Positions 46,701 through 59,342 of a stretch of DNA of 64,000 nucleotides are shown one piece after another. A program made the translations under genes and the position numbers. Origin of the DNA: Marthasterias glacialis (Eukaryota; Echinodermata; Asteroidea; Forcipulatida; Asteriidae); contig OU452221.1 of NCBI GenBank assembly GCA_911728455.2, positions 9,652,141-9,716,140 of the forward strand, read 5' to 3'. The notes beneath the pieces are model-generated. The model searched no databases and was not told the DNA's origin. It saw nothing but the letters and a program-made list of their open reading frames with translations. Within the stretch, counting starts at the first letter, position 1, and each line of letters opens with the position of its first letter.

Positions 46701-49700
46701 CCTAAACTTGGTTTGTCCAATTTCTTTGTAACAATGCATTTCTGTAAAGGAAAGGTTCAATCATAGTTTACTGCTCAAACTGTTGTCTCCTTTTTAAATT
46801 TTCGATTTAATCATTTGAAAACTGAGAACTGTATACAAAAACAACCATAAACATGGTTTCAGGGTGGACAGTCGATGTTCGCTCCCATCGGTATTGAAAA
46901 TTGACAAACTAGTTTGTCAACTTCCAATACCGAGAGGGAGCTTATATCGAATGTCCACCCAAAATAAACCAAGCTATAATAAATTAATAACTTATCCACC
47001 AAAAATAAACCAAGTTATAATAAATTAATAACTTATCCACCCAAAATAAACCAAGTTATAATAAGTTAATAACTTATATTTGTTTTACTTTCCTCATACT
47101 TTTCTAGTTCGGCATCATTGTACCCAGGAAAACGCGGAATGACATTACGCGTGCCGTCATCTTTTCATGTGTATGTGTAGCTGGCTGTGGCGTGTGTGGT
47201 AAAGCGCATGCGTAATAGACTGTTGCACATGCGACAGTCTACTACGTACGCGTATTTACCATGTGCGGGATACTGGCGCGCTTGGTAAACAGCAAATAAT
47301 AGCATCTGGCACGTAATGGTTAATGGACCAGTGAGAATTCGACTCTCGATCATGAAAATGTATGAGGTATATAGTAACATGAAATACAACACCTACTTTG
47401 ATGTAAATCGTGAAGAAATTGCCAATAGCGTACTCGTTGTTCTCTCCTTCAAACTTGTGGACGACCGGATTAAAGCAATAGCTAAATTCAATACCAGTCG
47501 TATTCAAAAGCACTCTAAATCCATCCAACAAAAAACCTAGAGCAACGTCAGCACATGGTGGCGTCACTGTGTCTGGTAGCTCAATACCCGGCGAGACGCA
47601 TATCATGGTTGAATTACTCTGTATCTGACACGACTGTCAAAGGAAAATATTATTATGCAATCAACAATATTTTGATCTAAATTAAGGGTAGTCCGAAGTG
47701 TTTACATTTTTTAAGGACGTACAGATTATCACTGCTTTTTAAGACTCTCTTCCTCCCTCTACCAAAGTACTATAATCTTCATGTTTTTTCTCAAACATTT
47801 ATGGTTAGTGACTTCACGTTTCGACCCTAGCAAATGTTTTCTTAAAAGCTAAAACTTTGTACTTCATTTTTGTTTAATTATTAATATTTCCTCTTTAGTT
47901 TGCACGGTAGAAGTATCAACATTTTAAAACACATGTCCTATCCACAAACCTTTGACGTCGTACACCTTGTATGACCAATTGTTTTATGAGTGTTTTGGGC
48001 AGTTTCCTCACATGTTAGTCATTTAGACAGAAATTGTACTTTTTTAAAAGGAAATACAGCTCGGGGATTTCGACTCACCTCTCGATATTCGATGTTTCTC
48101 TGTCTATTTAGGACGAATACCGAAGCATTACTCACGGTTAAATGAGCTCCAGACACCACAAGAGTTCTCCCTCCTCTACGTCAATACAGTTGAAAAAACA
48201 CATTATTGAGAACTACTTACATTTTGAATATTTGTCATTGCTGTCAATGATCGTAGGGAATGAAACTTTAAAAATACAATTGTTGTTTCTGGATTGGCTG
48301 CAAAATCCGCCAACTAATGAACATTTATGTTAATGTTATAGTTTATTTACACTGGCATTTTAACATTATTTCATATGGAATTTGCTCAAATTGTTATAAC
48401 TATAATTATTTGTTATATAGTTCATTGATGTTAATTTGCAAGAACATTCTTAAGCCATTATTTTAGAGAATTTATAATTTAAATTTTGTAGAAAAAAACA
48501 ACAACAACAAAGGATAGCTTTCTTTAACGGAAACTTCAAAAAATGGAAAAACCCACAAATTGGAAGAATAAACTAAAATTGACTTTAAAAAAACAATCCA
48601 CATACAAGGCATGGGCCCGATGTAGGACTCGTGATCCGTGTAAAGCTCGGCTCGTCCTCGATCCTTCAAGGAAACGCGACTGAGTCAAAACTAAATTTCG
48701 GGAGGCCAAGGGCAACTAACGGGAAGCGAAAATTCACTATGCTTTCGCTGTCCGCGTGAAGTATGAACCGGGCCTTCCTGCGAGGGAATTCCAATGGCGA
48801 AATGAACTTACGCTTCTATGCTCTGTCTTGGTAGCACGTCGATAATTTCGGGATTAGGTTGGTAGGCGAATATCTCACTCGACTTTCTCACAGCTCCATC
48901 AAATGTAACTGATATAACACCAGTGTTCCCCACTGTGGAGGGCCCAGTGTAACATCGAAGAACAGGTGCACTATTGCTACATTTTGTGGGATTTGAGAGT
49001 TTTAAAAGTATTTTAAGCATTCTTAGAGTTCAAAGGAGATGTTTAAACACCAAGATCTAGCTTCATGCCGGCAAGCACGCATTTGCGTTAATGATATAAT
49101 GGTCCGTGCTCGAGCCAATTTCTGCTCGAAAATGAATTGATTTCTGCGAGCGAAATTTATTAGAGCATGTTATTTTGTAACAAGTAAATTTGGTAAATCC
49201 CAATTTCAGCTTGTAGAAGTCTACAAAAATGTTGTTTTTGAATGACGGCTCACTTTCGGACATTGACAACGTTTTCACAAAGCGCAGCCTAACTGATATT
49301 CATATATGCATGGCGTACAACGCGACCCATGCATTGTTCACATCAAGTTCACAAAACGCGCGGATGTATTTACTGTTTTCCCAAAATAATTCATTTTCCT
49401 ATTTTATTAGGTAAGCCCTACTCTTGTCATTATTCGCTGATGGATTTTTTCGGTCGATATGAAAGTTAATAACTTTGGTTATCCTACAAAAATGGCAATT
49501 TAACATTTAGATTCATTTTTCCAGGGCAAAATCGGCTTGAGCACGGACCATAATCTTCAAGCTAATAGCTTCCATCTAAAATTGCATTCACTTCCTCCAC
49601 CTTTTTGCATCTCACAAAAAGCCAGAGGTCAAATGTTAATTCGTACAGACTAGTATGATCTTTTATTTTGGCCCATTAAACGGGAAATGAAACGAATGTA

Positions 49701-52700
49701 GTTGTCGTACCTTCATGTTATTTACCGTACCTTACTACAGCACAGGGTATGTTTGCATCAATCATAGCTTTGATATCACTGCCGCTGTTCAAGTTCATTC
49801 CGTAGATGCTGAGTAGAGTTCCACCAGCTGCTGGTCCAAACTTTGGACGGAAGCTCGTAATCATTGGATTCTAAAACAAAATCAATTTTTTCGAATTACC
49901 AATTCATAATGCCCACTACTTTTGTGCCCGTTATCATTAATATCGTTATATCTCTCTGGTAATGAAACCAGGGGGCGCCCTCAAACATCCGCTGGCACTG
50001 TGGCTCGCGGGTCAACTGAGCCAATCTGTAGTCGTAGCAGAGCATTTTGTAAACTGTACTCGAGTAAGAGTACCTGGGACATCGAGTTCGTGTACAGGTA
50101 CAGGGCAGCGGAGAGTAGTATGACTACATTTTAAGTCGAGTAAGGATTGCAGATTTCAGTCCAAGTACTTTGCATACCTAGTAAAAGTACAAGTACCTAT
50201 AAACCAGTATTCGAGTATAGTATTCCAGTATGATAGCCAAGTATACTATAATACAACATTACTCTCTGTTTTTTTAAGAGTAAATTTACCCCTCCTTTAG
50301 TTTTCAAAGCTGCAGATAACGTAAAGTGAAAAACTTTTTTATTTTTAATTGGTCATGATTTAGTGGAAACAACGTGATTGTAAATGTGCTTTTGTAAATT
50401 TTTTGAAGCTATTTTTCGAGCTATTTTGGGTTCTTCAAAATGTGTATTTTGTTCTCTTTCTCGATCATGACAGTATTTCAGCCTGAATTTCTCCTGTTAA
50501 TTGGCATAAAATGTAAAATCAACGAGTGATTTTTCAGATTAAATCCAATAAATTTTGTTTTTAATGCCCAACCAATTTAATGAAGCTTGATATTAACTGA
50601 ACATTGTACGGTTATTTGCACACCATGGAGTATGTGCATGTTGAATGTTGGTTTTGTTTTTGTGAGTATAAAGAGCTTTTGAAGATGTTTATTTACCGTG
50701 TAAGTGAATATCACCGACCCCGTGCTTTGAAGGTTCTTTGCCCCGTCCATACGTGCCACTAGGATGGTGATAGAGTGTATCGTGTCCGGACTCATCGGAG
50801 CTGTACGGCAGCTTACACTGGAATTGTTTTAAAACAATGTTTCTCAATGGTTGAAAACAGAAGAACAAACAAACATCAAAAAGAAAGAGCCAACGAACTT
50901 TAGAAAAGAAACGTTTTGATACGTTTTTAAGGGTAAACAATGTTTATGTGCATTACGTAACATAATTATGACATTAACACACAGGACGTGTTTGTTTCTG
51001 CAGGTTGATATGAATGGGGGGGGCAACACTTTAAAATGTTTCAGCTGTTATTTTCACAGTTGTTGATTCGACGTTAAAAGTGATCCAAAATTTACCGTAA
51101 TTAGTAATTACTAATAGTTTGTGAGGCCAATCATCCTTACTGGCAGCTGATAAGCTGAATTGCGAAGGACGCGGCTGCACGTATTCGAGCTGCAGGCATT
51201 CACGGGCGCATTCGGCAACCGGGCGCATTCGGCAACCAGCCACATCAACCCACATAATGACCACGGAGCACAGCCCGGAATCGACAGTGTTTGGTTTTTC
51301 CGGAGGGAAGAAAACCGGATGGCCTGGAGAAAAACCCTCGTGACACAGGAGAGAACCAACGCACAACTCCACTCACATACGTTCCTAGCCCTAGCCAGGA
51401 CTCGAACCAGGGACACATTGGTGAGAGGCGAGCGCTTTACGCACACGCCACCTACCCTTTACAGGATGTGGCATGGAAAGAAAAAGATTACTCTTTGTTT
51501 TTAAACAAAGTGACATACATGGTGGGTTCGATTGTAAAATACGACCGCTCAACTTAAAAACAAGTATATAATTGATATAAAAAAGCAGCACGGCGGTGTT
51601 TTACCACTCGTCGGGACTTTACCTTTGACCGATAACGTACTGTTCCTCCAGTCCAGTCAGGTCACATTGCTTGTTACCAATCCTCACCAGTTGGACATCT
51701 GTAAACTTCTGACCAATGTTGGTTCCTGTCACTGTAATGATTGTATTTCCTTCCAGTGGTCCCGTTGCAGGAATCACCTAAAATTACATCAGTATAGCAT
51801 TATATCAATAATATATCCATAACCAAATTCAGTATATCGTGCAGATGAAACAAAATAGCACCGCTAGTTAAACTTTACAGGCAGAGAATATCTAAGAAAA
51901 GCCAACACTTGTGGAAATTTTATAAGCATTATCTCAAAATAATGCAAAGATTTCAAAAGACAAAGTGAGTGAAAAGTGCGCCATCATCTAACCTTGCAGG
52001 GTTTGTTGCGCCCGTGGGCAAGGTTAAATGACATAGTGCACTTTTCACTCACTTTGTCTTTTGAAATCTTTGCATTATTTTTGAGATAATGCTTATAAAT
52101 GTTCGAAAATTGCTCACTTTTCTAACATGTTCTCTGAACTTAGTGTGAATATCAGGAACTTGTTGATTTTTTTTTTTTTTTTCGGGGGGGGGGGCGTTAT
52201 AAGTCATGTCATATGAAGCCGAGGGAGGGTTTTGGCACTTTAGTCTGGTTAGTGGGGTTCTTTTGATTCCTGCTTTGGGTTTGATTCTAAGGGTGTCTAA
52301 AATGGTCGTAATTGCTTTTGTTTGAATGTTTTAATAATAATGATAATGATAAAGAACAATCACTATTGTTTATGTGTGTTTTTTAAGTTTTGTTATTGCA
52401 GACACGCAATTTTCTACTGGGCTACCTGTTCAAGATGAGGTGCTGGACACTGAGCACCAGGTTCCAAAACGCTGTTAAAACACAGAGGGTGTTCTATGTG
52501 TGCACACTGGGTACCACACCAACGACATTCAAGTTCTGGTCTGGCTGTCTCTGTCGACAAACAACGGCTGCAATCCCGCCGGCCTACATCACATTTGTAC
52601 AGTATAACTACAAAAACAATTTAGACGTTGTGGGCTCAAAAGAGGTGTCTATTATATTAATATTAACAAATATCAAAATCAACATTCATTCCGGAAAGAT

Positions 52701-55700
52701 TTATTCGACGGCAGTACGTATCAATCAGTTAGCCACTGCATACGGCAATCTAAAGCTGGCCCCTTTTATGGACAGGCTCTGTGGTCGAGTAAATATTAAA
52801 ACAAATACGAGTCGTCTCAAGACAAAAAAAAGTCTCGTTTCAAGAGAGACAAGTCTCATTCAAAGATAGACAAGTCTCGTATAGAGACATGCAAATCTCG
52901 TTTAAGGACAGATAACTTTCGTCTCAAGCCAGAGGCTCTCTTCTCTTGGGACAGATGAGTCTCGTTTAAGGACAGAAATGTCTCGTTTTAAGGCCAGGGG
53001 AGTCTCGTTGCGAAATAAATAAGTCTCGTTGCAAAACAATTTTAATTTGTTTAATGTCGTGTCAAGTGAAAAAGTCTCGTTGCAAAACAAATTGAAAATC
53101 GTGTCAAGTGAAAAAGTCTCGTATCGCGACAAACAAATGTCATTTCAAAATAGAAAAGTCTTGCCTCAAGACAGATAAAATCTCGTCTGGAGAGACAGAT
53201 GATTCTTGTTGCGAAGAAACTGCCCGTTTATTGCGAAGAAACTGCCCGTTTATTGAATTGTTAATAATTCTTCCATAGGTTGCGAGAGAGTGTCAGATGA
53301 GTTCCCGTTCCTTAGCTTTACTTTTTGCTCTCGGCAAAACCTGGAATGTAGTTTAATAATTGTTACACAATAATATATCAATAATGTGACACGACAGTTG
53401 TAAAGGAATATTCTTACCCCTGAAGTGATTCTCTAACTCTCTGTCACCATTCCAAATTATGAAGAGTTGCGCTATTACCTCATTTGTATCGTCTGCAGCA
53501 TAAGTATACTTGATGATTGGGGGAAATGAAAATAAGAAGTGATGGTTTTGGACAGTGTTATATTGGGATTGGGATTTGGTTACGGTCAGAATATTTAAGC
53601 TTGCTTTTTCGGGGTCACATAATTATCTGTTTTTTTTTTCTTCAAAATCTCATTTTTATTTTATGGTATTTCAGGGATGATTTTGTTGTTCCTCCCCGGG
53701 ACAGCATCAAGGAGGGTTATGCTGAAAAAAGTGAATTTCTCAAGTTTCTGTTGATTGATTTGTTATTTATTTATTTATTCATTTATTTTCTTGATAAATA
53801 ATGAGCGCACTATTGGCAGTGTATTGTGCCTTCAATTTCATATTATACTGTACAAAATGAAAGTGAAAGTCCAAAACCATAAAAAAATGAAAATAAATAA
53901 ATAAAAATACGAGCACGCTATTTTTTTCTCCGAGCCTTTAACAGATGCCTGATCTATAAAAGTTAACTACATTATTAAACATTAATCATGCATTCTACAT
54001 TTTCTGTAGAGTGACTGGAGGGGGACTTGCGTATGAACTCGGCAACAGTATTACATTGTACTTTAGTGAATAGGCCGTATTTTTTAAAGCAAGAGGGCGC
54101 ACAACTAATTCCATTTTGAAAGTACAAAAATATATATAAATAAAAAATTTCCAAGCAAATTGTAAAACTGTCATTAAAAAAAACCCCTTAAAAGTGGTAT
54201 ATTATCTGCTTTATTAGAAGTCTAACTGACCGATTGCGCAACCAATGTTTACATGTCATCACGTGAACTGTAGTGGATACTACGTCATCTCAGCTGATGG
54301 CAACTACATGCAAATACATGCCGTGACCCACAAAGTGACACCAACAGTCGGCTTTTGGAAACAATAACACTGTTACTAAGCCCTTTTATTAAAGTTGTGA
54401 CATTGATTTTAATCACATTACTATTTCATAAACTATCAGAGTATTGAACTACAAAAAAGGTTTATTTTTTAGTTATGCATCGGCGTCGGACGACGATGTA
54501 GCCACGGCCTGTTGTTTTGTTTGTACTGTAGGCCTAAATCACTGTGAACGTTGGAAAAGTGGGCACTACCCAGCCTTGCGAAATTTCAAATAGACAAAGG
54601 AATCACAAAGTTTTGAAAAGCCTTTTCTTTGGATTATTTCAGCTTCAAAACTTCAGATTACTTCATTACTTTAGATTCTTGTGCTGAAAAGTATGTTATC
54701 GCGGTCGTCTGGCCCAAACGTTCCGTCGTGCAACTACCACATCGTGAACATAATTATACGTTCCTTGTAGAAATTCAAAGACTTCTGGAACTGTCCTTAC
54801 TGGCTTAATTCAACCACTCGAAGGTCTCTGGTACAAACTTGAATATTTTTTTTTTTATAGATTTCGAGAAAGAAAAGCCTCTATCGAATAAACTAAATGT
54901 AACAATCGTCATGTATCGTCATGAAGGACGTCGTGTTTGCTTAAATTAATACCCACTACAGGTCACGTGCCGTGGGTTGCGCAATCGGTCTATTGCACCT
55001 GGTTTACCACATTATTGCTATGCTTTGGTCCCCAATCTACCCCAAAGGATGTCCTCTTGCAGTAAAAAAACATAAGGCATATCTGTACTTACCTTTCGAC
55101 TATTACATTTGATGACATCATTTGCTATTTTAATTGCTTGGACTTGCTGCCTCTTATTTTCTATCATCAAGGAGCATGCGTAATTGACCTAAACAGGTAG
55201 GAATGAAGACGAAGTTGGTTTAAGTACAACGAGGATGTAAGAGTGGTCCCAAAGACGGGCATTCCAAACGGCTGGCTGTATTATTACTATTATTATTAAT
55301 ATTATTATTAATTATTCTGGTTGTGAAGCCAAGGATTATCAGAAAAGCGAACTAAATCACTATACTAGCCAAGAAACCCATGGAGAAAAGACAAGCAAGG
55401 AAGTTTCAGTTTAAGATGTGGGAGGAAAACCCCAGAGAAATATTCCAGGGGAAACCCACACAATCAGTAGGTACTGAAAAACCCACTCCATAGTGCCCCC
55501 GGTGGGATTCGAACCGGGGTCCCAGAGGTGGAAGGCGAGGAAAGATACCACTAAGTCAACCTGACCACCCTCTGTGTTTTATTACACAGAGAAAGCTTAT
55601 CAAAATTTTAAGTAGCTTTGTCCCAAGTCAAACATTGTAGGCTACATAAAATACAATTCATACTAATTGTCAGACTTGTCTCTGGTCTGACAAATCATGT

Positions 55701-58700
55701 CTTAAATCACGCATCTTGTCAAATGACAGATAAATTCGGTCTTAAGACAGACAAGTCTTGTTTCTATAAGTCTCTTTTCAAGACAGATAAGTCTCGTCGC
55801 AAGACAAATAAATGTCGTCTCAAGACCGATAAATCTTATCTCAACAAAGATGAATGAGTCTTGTCTCAATATCAATACAGACATGTATTGTCTCAATATC
55901 AATACAGACATGTCTTGTCTCAATATCAATACAGACATGTCTTGTCTCAATATCAATATAGACATGTCTTGTCTCAATATCAATACAGACATGTCTTGTC
56001 CCCCCAAAAAGACAAATCTCTTCCCAACACAGGTGTGTCTCGTCTTGAGACGGATGAGTCTTGTCTCGTGTCAGATTGTTTCAGTCAAGCATGTGTTGTC
56101 TCTAAACGTGGAGAGGTTTTGCTCTTCGTTAACAACTACCCTCATGCCAAACAATGTCAAAGAGTCTGAATTCCAGTTCATAAAACCTTATATCTGGGGT
56201 TTTATTCACAAAAATAAATCAAATAATGATCTGCAGTTAACATTGTTCAACAAAAAACACATAATATACTTCACCCTAAGAAGCATATTATCGAGGTCAT
56301 CCCATTCTTTTTAAACTCAAGAAAAAACAAGTTTTTGAAAGTTTAAATTCAAAGAAAATGGCAAACCGTGTCAGAGTCCGGCAAGTTGGAGACATTGACT
56401 AATACTTCTCTTGTAATGTCGACCGGAACGAGTACCTCTTCATCCTGTGGTTGTAGCTGAGGACAGAAACCTGGTCCTTGGTTCACGCCACCGTCGGGAT
56501 TCTGTTACCAGTATGAAAAAGAATTAAATTCACGACAATAATAGTTATTTTTTATTTATTAGCAACCATAAAAAGGTGGATTTTACATAGAATTTTTTTA
56601 AGAAGTAAAAATTCATACAAAAAGGTTAAAAGTGAACCGGAGGTTCCAGTTTTGTTCTCGCAACAACTTGTTCATTCTAAAATGATAACACTTGGGATGA
56701 AACGAGTCTCATCACTGATTGTGAAAGATTTGGAAGGAAATAACAAATACATGAATATTTTGTACACCTTAAGGAATACTTTAAAGAATAGTAAAGCTGA
56801 CTTTACGTTGAGTCCTGTGACGATGGTATCTTCAGTTGTGCAACCAGTACTGTTATGTACGCATGTGTTGTCAAATACACACCAGTCACAATCCCAAGCG
56901 CTTGTCACGCACTCTCCGCATCTGCGGATAAGATTAGTTCAAACTGCATGAAAACAAGAACGATTCTTGCAACTCAAGTTGTCAATTTACTTTTACTACA
57001 ATGTGGCAATGAGAAAGGCTCATTCCACCATGATTGATTTCTGTTTATTTAAAAAAAAAATGTATAAGGTATTGCCCTTAAACTAGCTGACTGAACCGAT
57101 GTGGCTGGGCAACATGAACGTATAAACACAGTTGCGTTTGAGAAGTACAAAAAACAAACAAACAAACAAACAAACAAACACACAAACAAACAAACAAACA
57201 AACACACAAACAAATAAACAAACAACCAACAAACCAACAACCAACCAGAATTTTATACATGGTGAATAATAAAGAGACTCCAACGTACTTGTCGTGTCGG
57301 TTACATTCATAGAAACTGAATCTTGTAGAGATAAATGGTGTCATAGATTCTGAAGAAATGAGACTCAGCTGCATTGTCACATGGTCCTCTGTGAAAAATA
57401 TTGATAATAATAGTGTACATTTATAATGCGCCATGTCTGTCATAAATGACACTCCTGGCGCCGAATTATCAAATCTGGTGGAGATTGTTACAAAAGATTT
57501 TATGAGACCAAGCAACCGTAATACAACACCTAGAAAGGGATACAAGGTCAGGTGGCGCATATTGCTGCCAGAGCATGCCAGAAACACCGGGGCAAACCCC
57601 TTCGATCAGTGTACCGGGTTCTTTTACGTGTATCACACAACACATGGGACCAACGGCTTTACGTCCCATCCGAGGGAAGAAGCAATAATGGCTTAGTGTC
57701 TTGCTTAAGTACACAAGTGTCACGACCGGGATTCGAACCCACACTCTGCAGATCAGAAACACCAAAGCTTGAGTCCGGTGCATTTAACAGCTCGGCCACG
57801 CCACAAAGGAAAACAAAAAACTCCATAGTCGTCTATCCAGTCGTATATATGTAATTTTATGTGTTAGGCCAAGTGTTCTCCATTGACCAATTAGGCCGCA
57901 TTGTTGGTCCTACTTTTTAAAGTTACCTGTCGCGGGGATTATTGGCCGGGCGCTTATTTCAAGAAAGTTACAAGTGACAGTATTTCCCAGTGTCGTCCCT
58001 CGACTCATCGGGAGGTTGTCGAACTGGCAGCTGTAGGTCTCGCCAACAGGAAGCTCAGGAAGCTGCTCCACAGTCAGTGTGATCTGAATTTTGGGGTGAA
58101 GTTATTATAAGAGTCATGATTTTCAACCTAACAGAATCACACAAAAATGGCTTACACTACAAAAACTGGGGTGTTAAAATTGATTCTCTCGGTATCTATA
58201 TGTGAAAACACCGACATGGTGTTAGTTATCCCATAGCTTTATCGTTGGTAAAATTAACACCATGTTGGTGTTGTCATATTTAGATACCAAGGGAATCAAC
58301 GTAACACCCCAGTTTTGCAGTGTATAGAGCTCCGGTTTACAACTTCACATTATTTTTGAGAGCCTTACATGCAGCCTGACCCCAGATGGAGCCCATAGCC
58401 CGTATCTAAATGAAGCCTGGGCCAATGTAACCCTAACTTGACCCCTTTGCACCAACGTCACACAGGCTACTGTCTGCGCTACTGTCTGATACGCTCGCAA
58501 CCAAGATTATGATTATGACGTCAGATGAATTGGGTCAATACCTGTAAATGAACAGGGGTGGATTTCACAAAGCACCAGGATACTAGTGTTATCTTGAGTT
58601 AGGAAGAGTAACTAGTCCTAACTTATATGACTAGTCGTATGTTAGGACTAGTCCTAAGTTAGGACTAGTTTTGTGAAATCCACCCAGGCCTGTTGGGGCT

Positions 58701-59303
58701 ACATTTAGGTACATGGTTGTGGATGTACTTGCGTTACAGGCTACAGCTAGGGCTGGGGCTATATTAAGGTACTACACAGACGCCAAGCAACGACTTTTTA
58801 TTTGCTCTTTGATACGAGGTACCACTTTGTAGACGGTCTTTGTTTTATACTTTGTCAAAGACGTATAAAAACATCGATTTCTATAGTGTTTCGTATACCA
58901 ACGCCGAGTCTCATAAATATACATAATATCCAACTAAATCTCATGTGCATATTCATTAAGTTAATTAATGAAGCTAACCATCCTTTGTGGTTCCTTTACA
59001 GCCTCACTGGTAGCAAAACATTGAACGTCATGAATATTCATAATAGCTTAATTAGGTTCTCTATAAGACTCACGAGTCTCTGTGGTTCTGTAACTGGTAA
59101 GCTTCTGAGCGGATCTATATCAATGACCGCTACACATTGAGTCACATCGTACGGGAGCCAGCGAGTGGATTCATTCGCCATCGGACATTCACTCCTTCGG
59201 GTGCACCTGCAGTTTCGGTACATATATAAATAACTATAAATACAAGATGTATATAAATTAAAGCAGGTGAAAACCAAATTTTAAACATGATTTTTATTTT
59301 ATT

Positions 59304-59342
<39 letters not shown>

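Noticed and set aside
52390..52869. 159-codon plus-strand frame, the longest on its strand in this part
   Set aside because: It overlaps the PSI3 exon on the other strand, and its second half runs into the GTCTCG array.
55858..55998. Possible CRISPR-like array
   Set aside because: Direct 27-bp repeats without spacers, in an animal intron; a simple minisatellite.
55861..56314. Overlapping frames encoding SQYQYRHVL repeats
   Set aside because: Translation of the 27-bp DNA tandem repeat; open in several frames and on both strands, with no start or splice context.
57049..57240. Phe/Val/Cys/Leu repeat protein on the minus strand
   Set aside because: Translation of the AAAC microsatellite.
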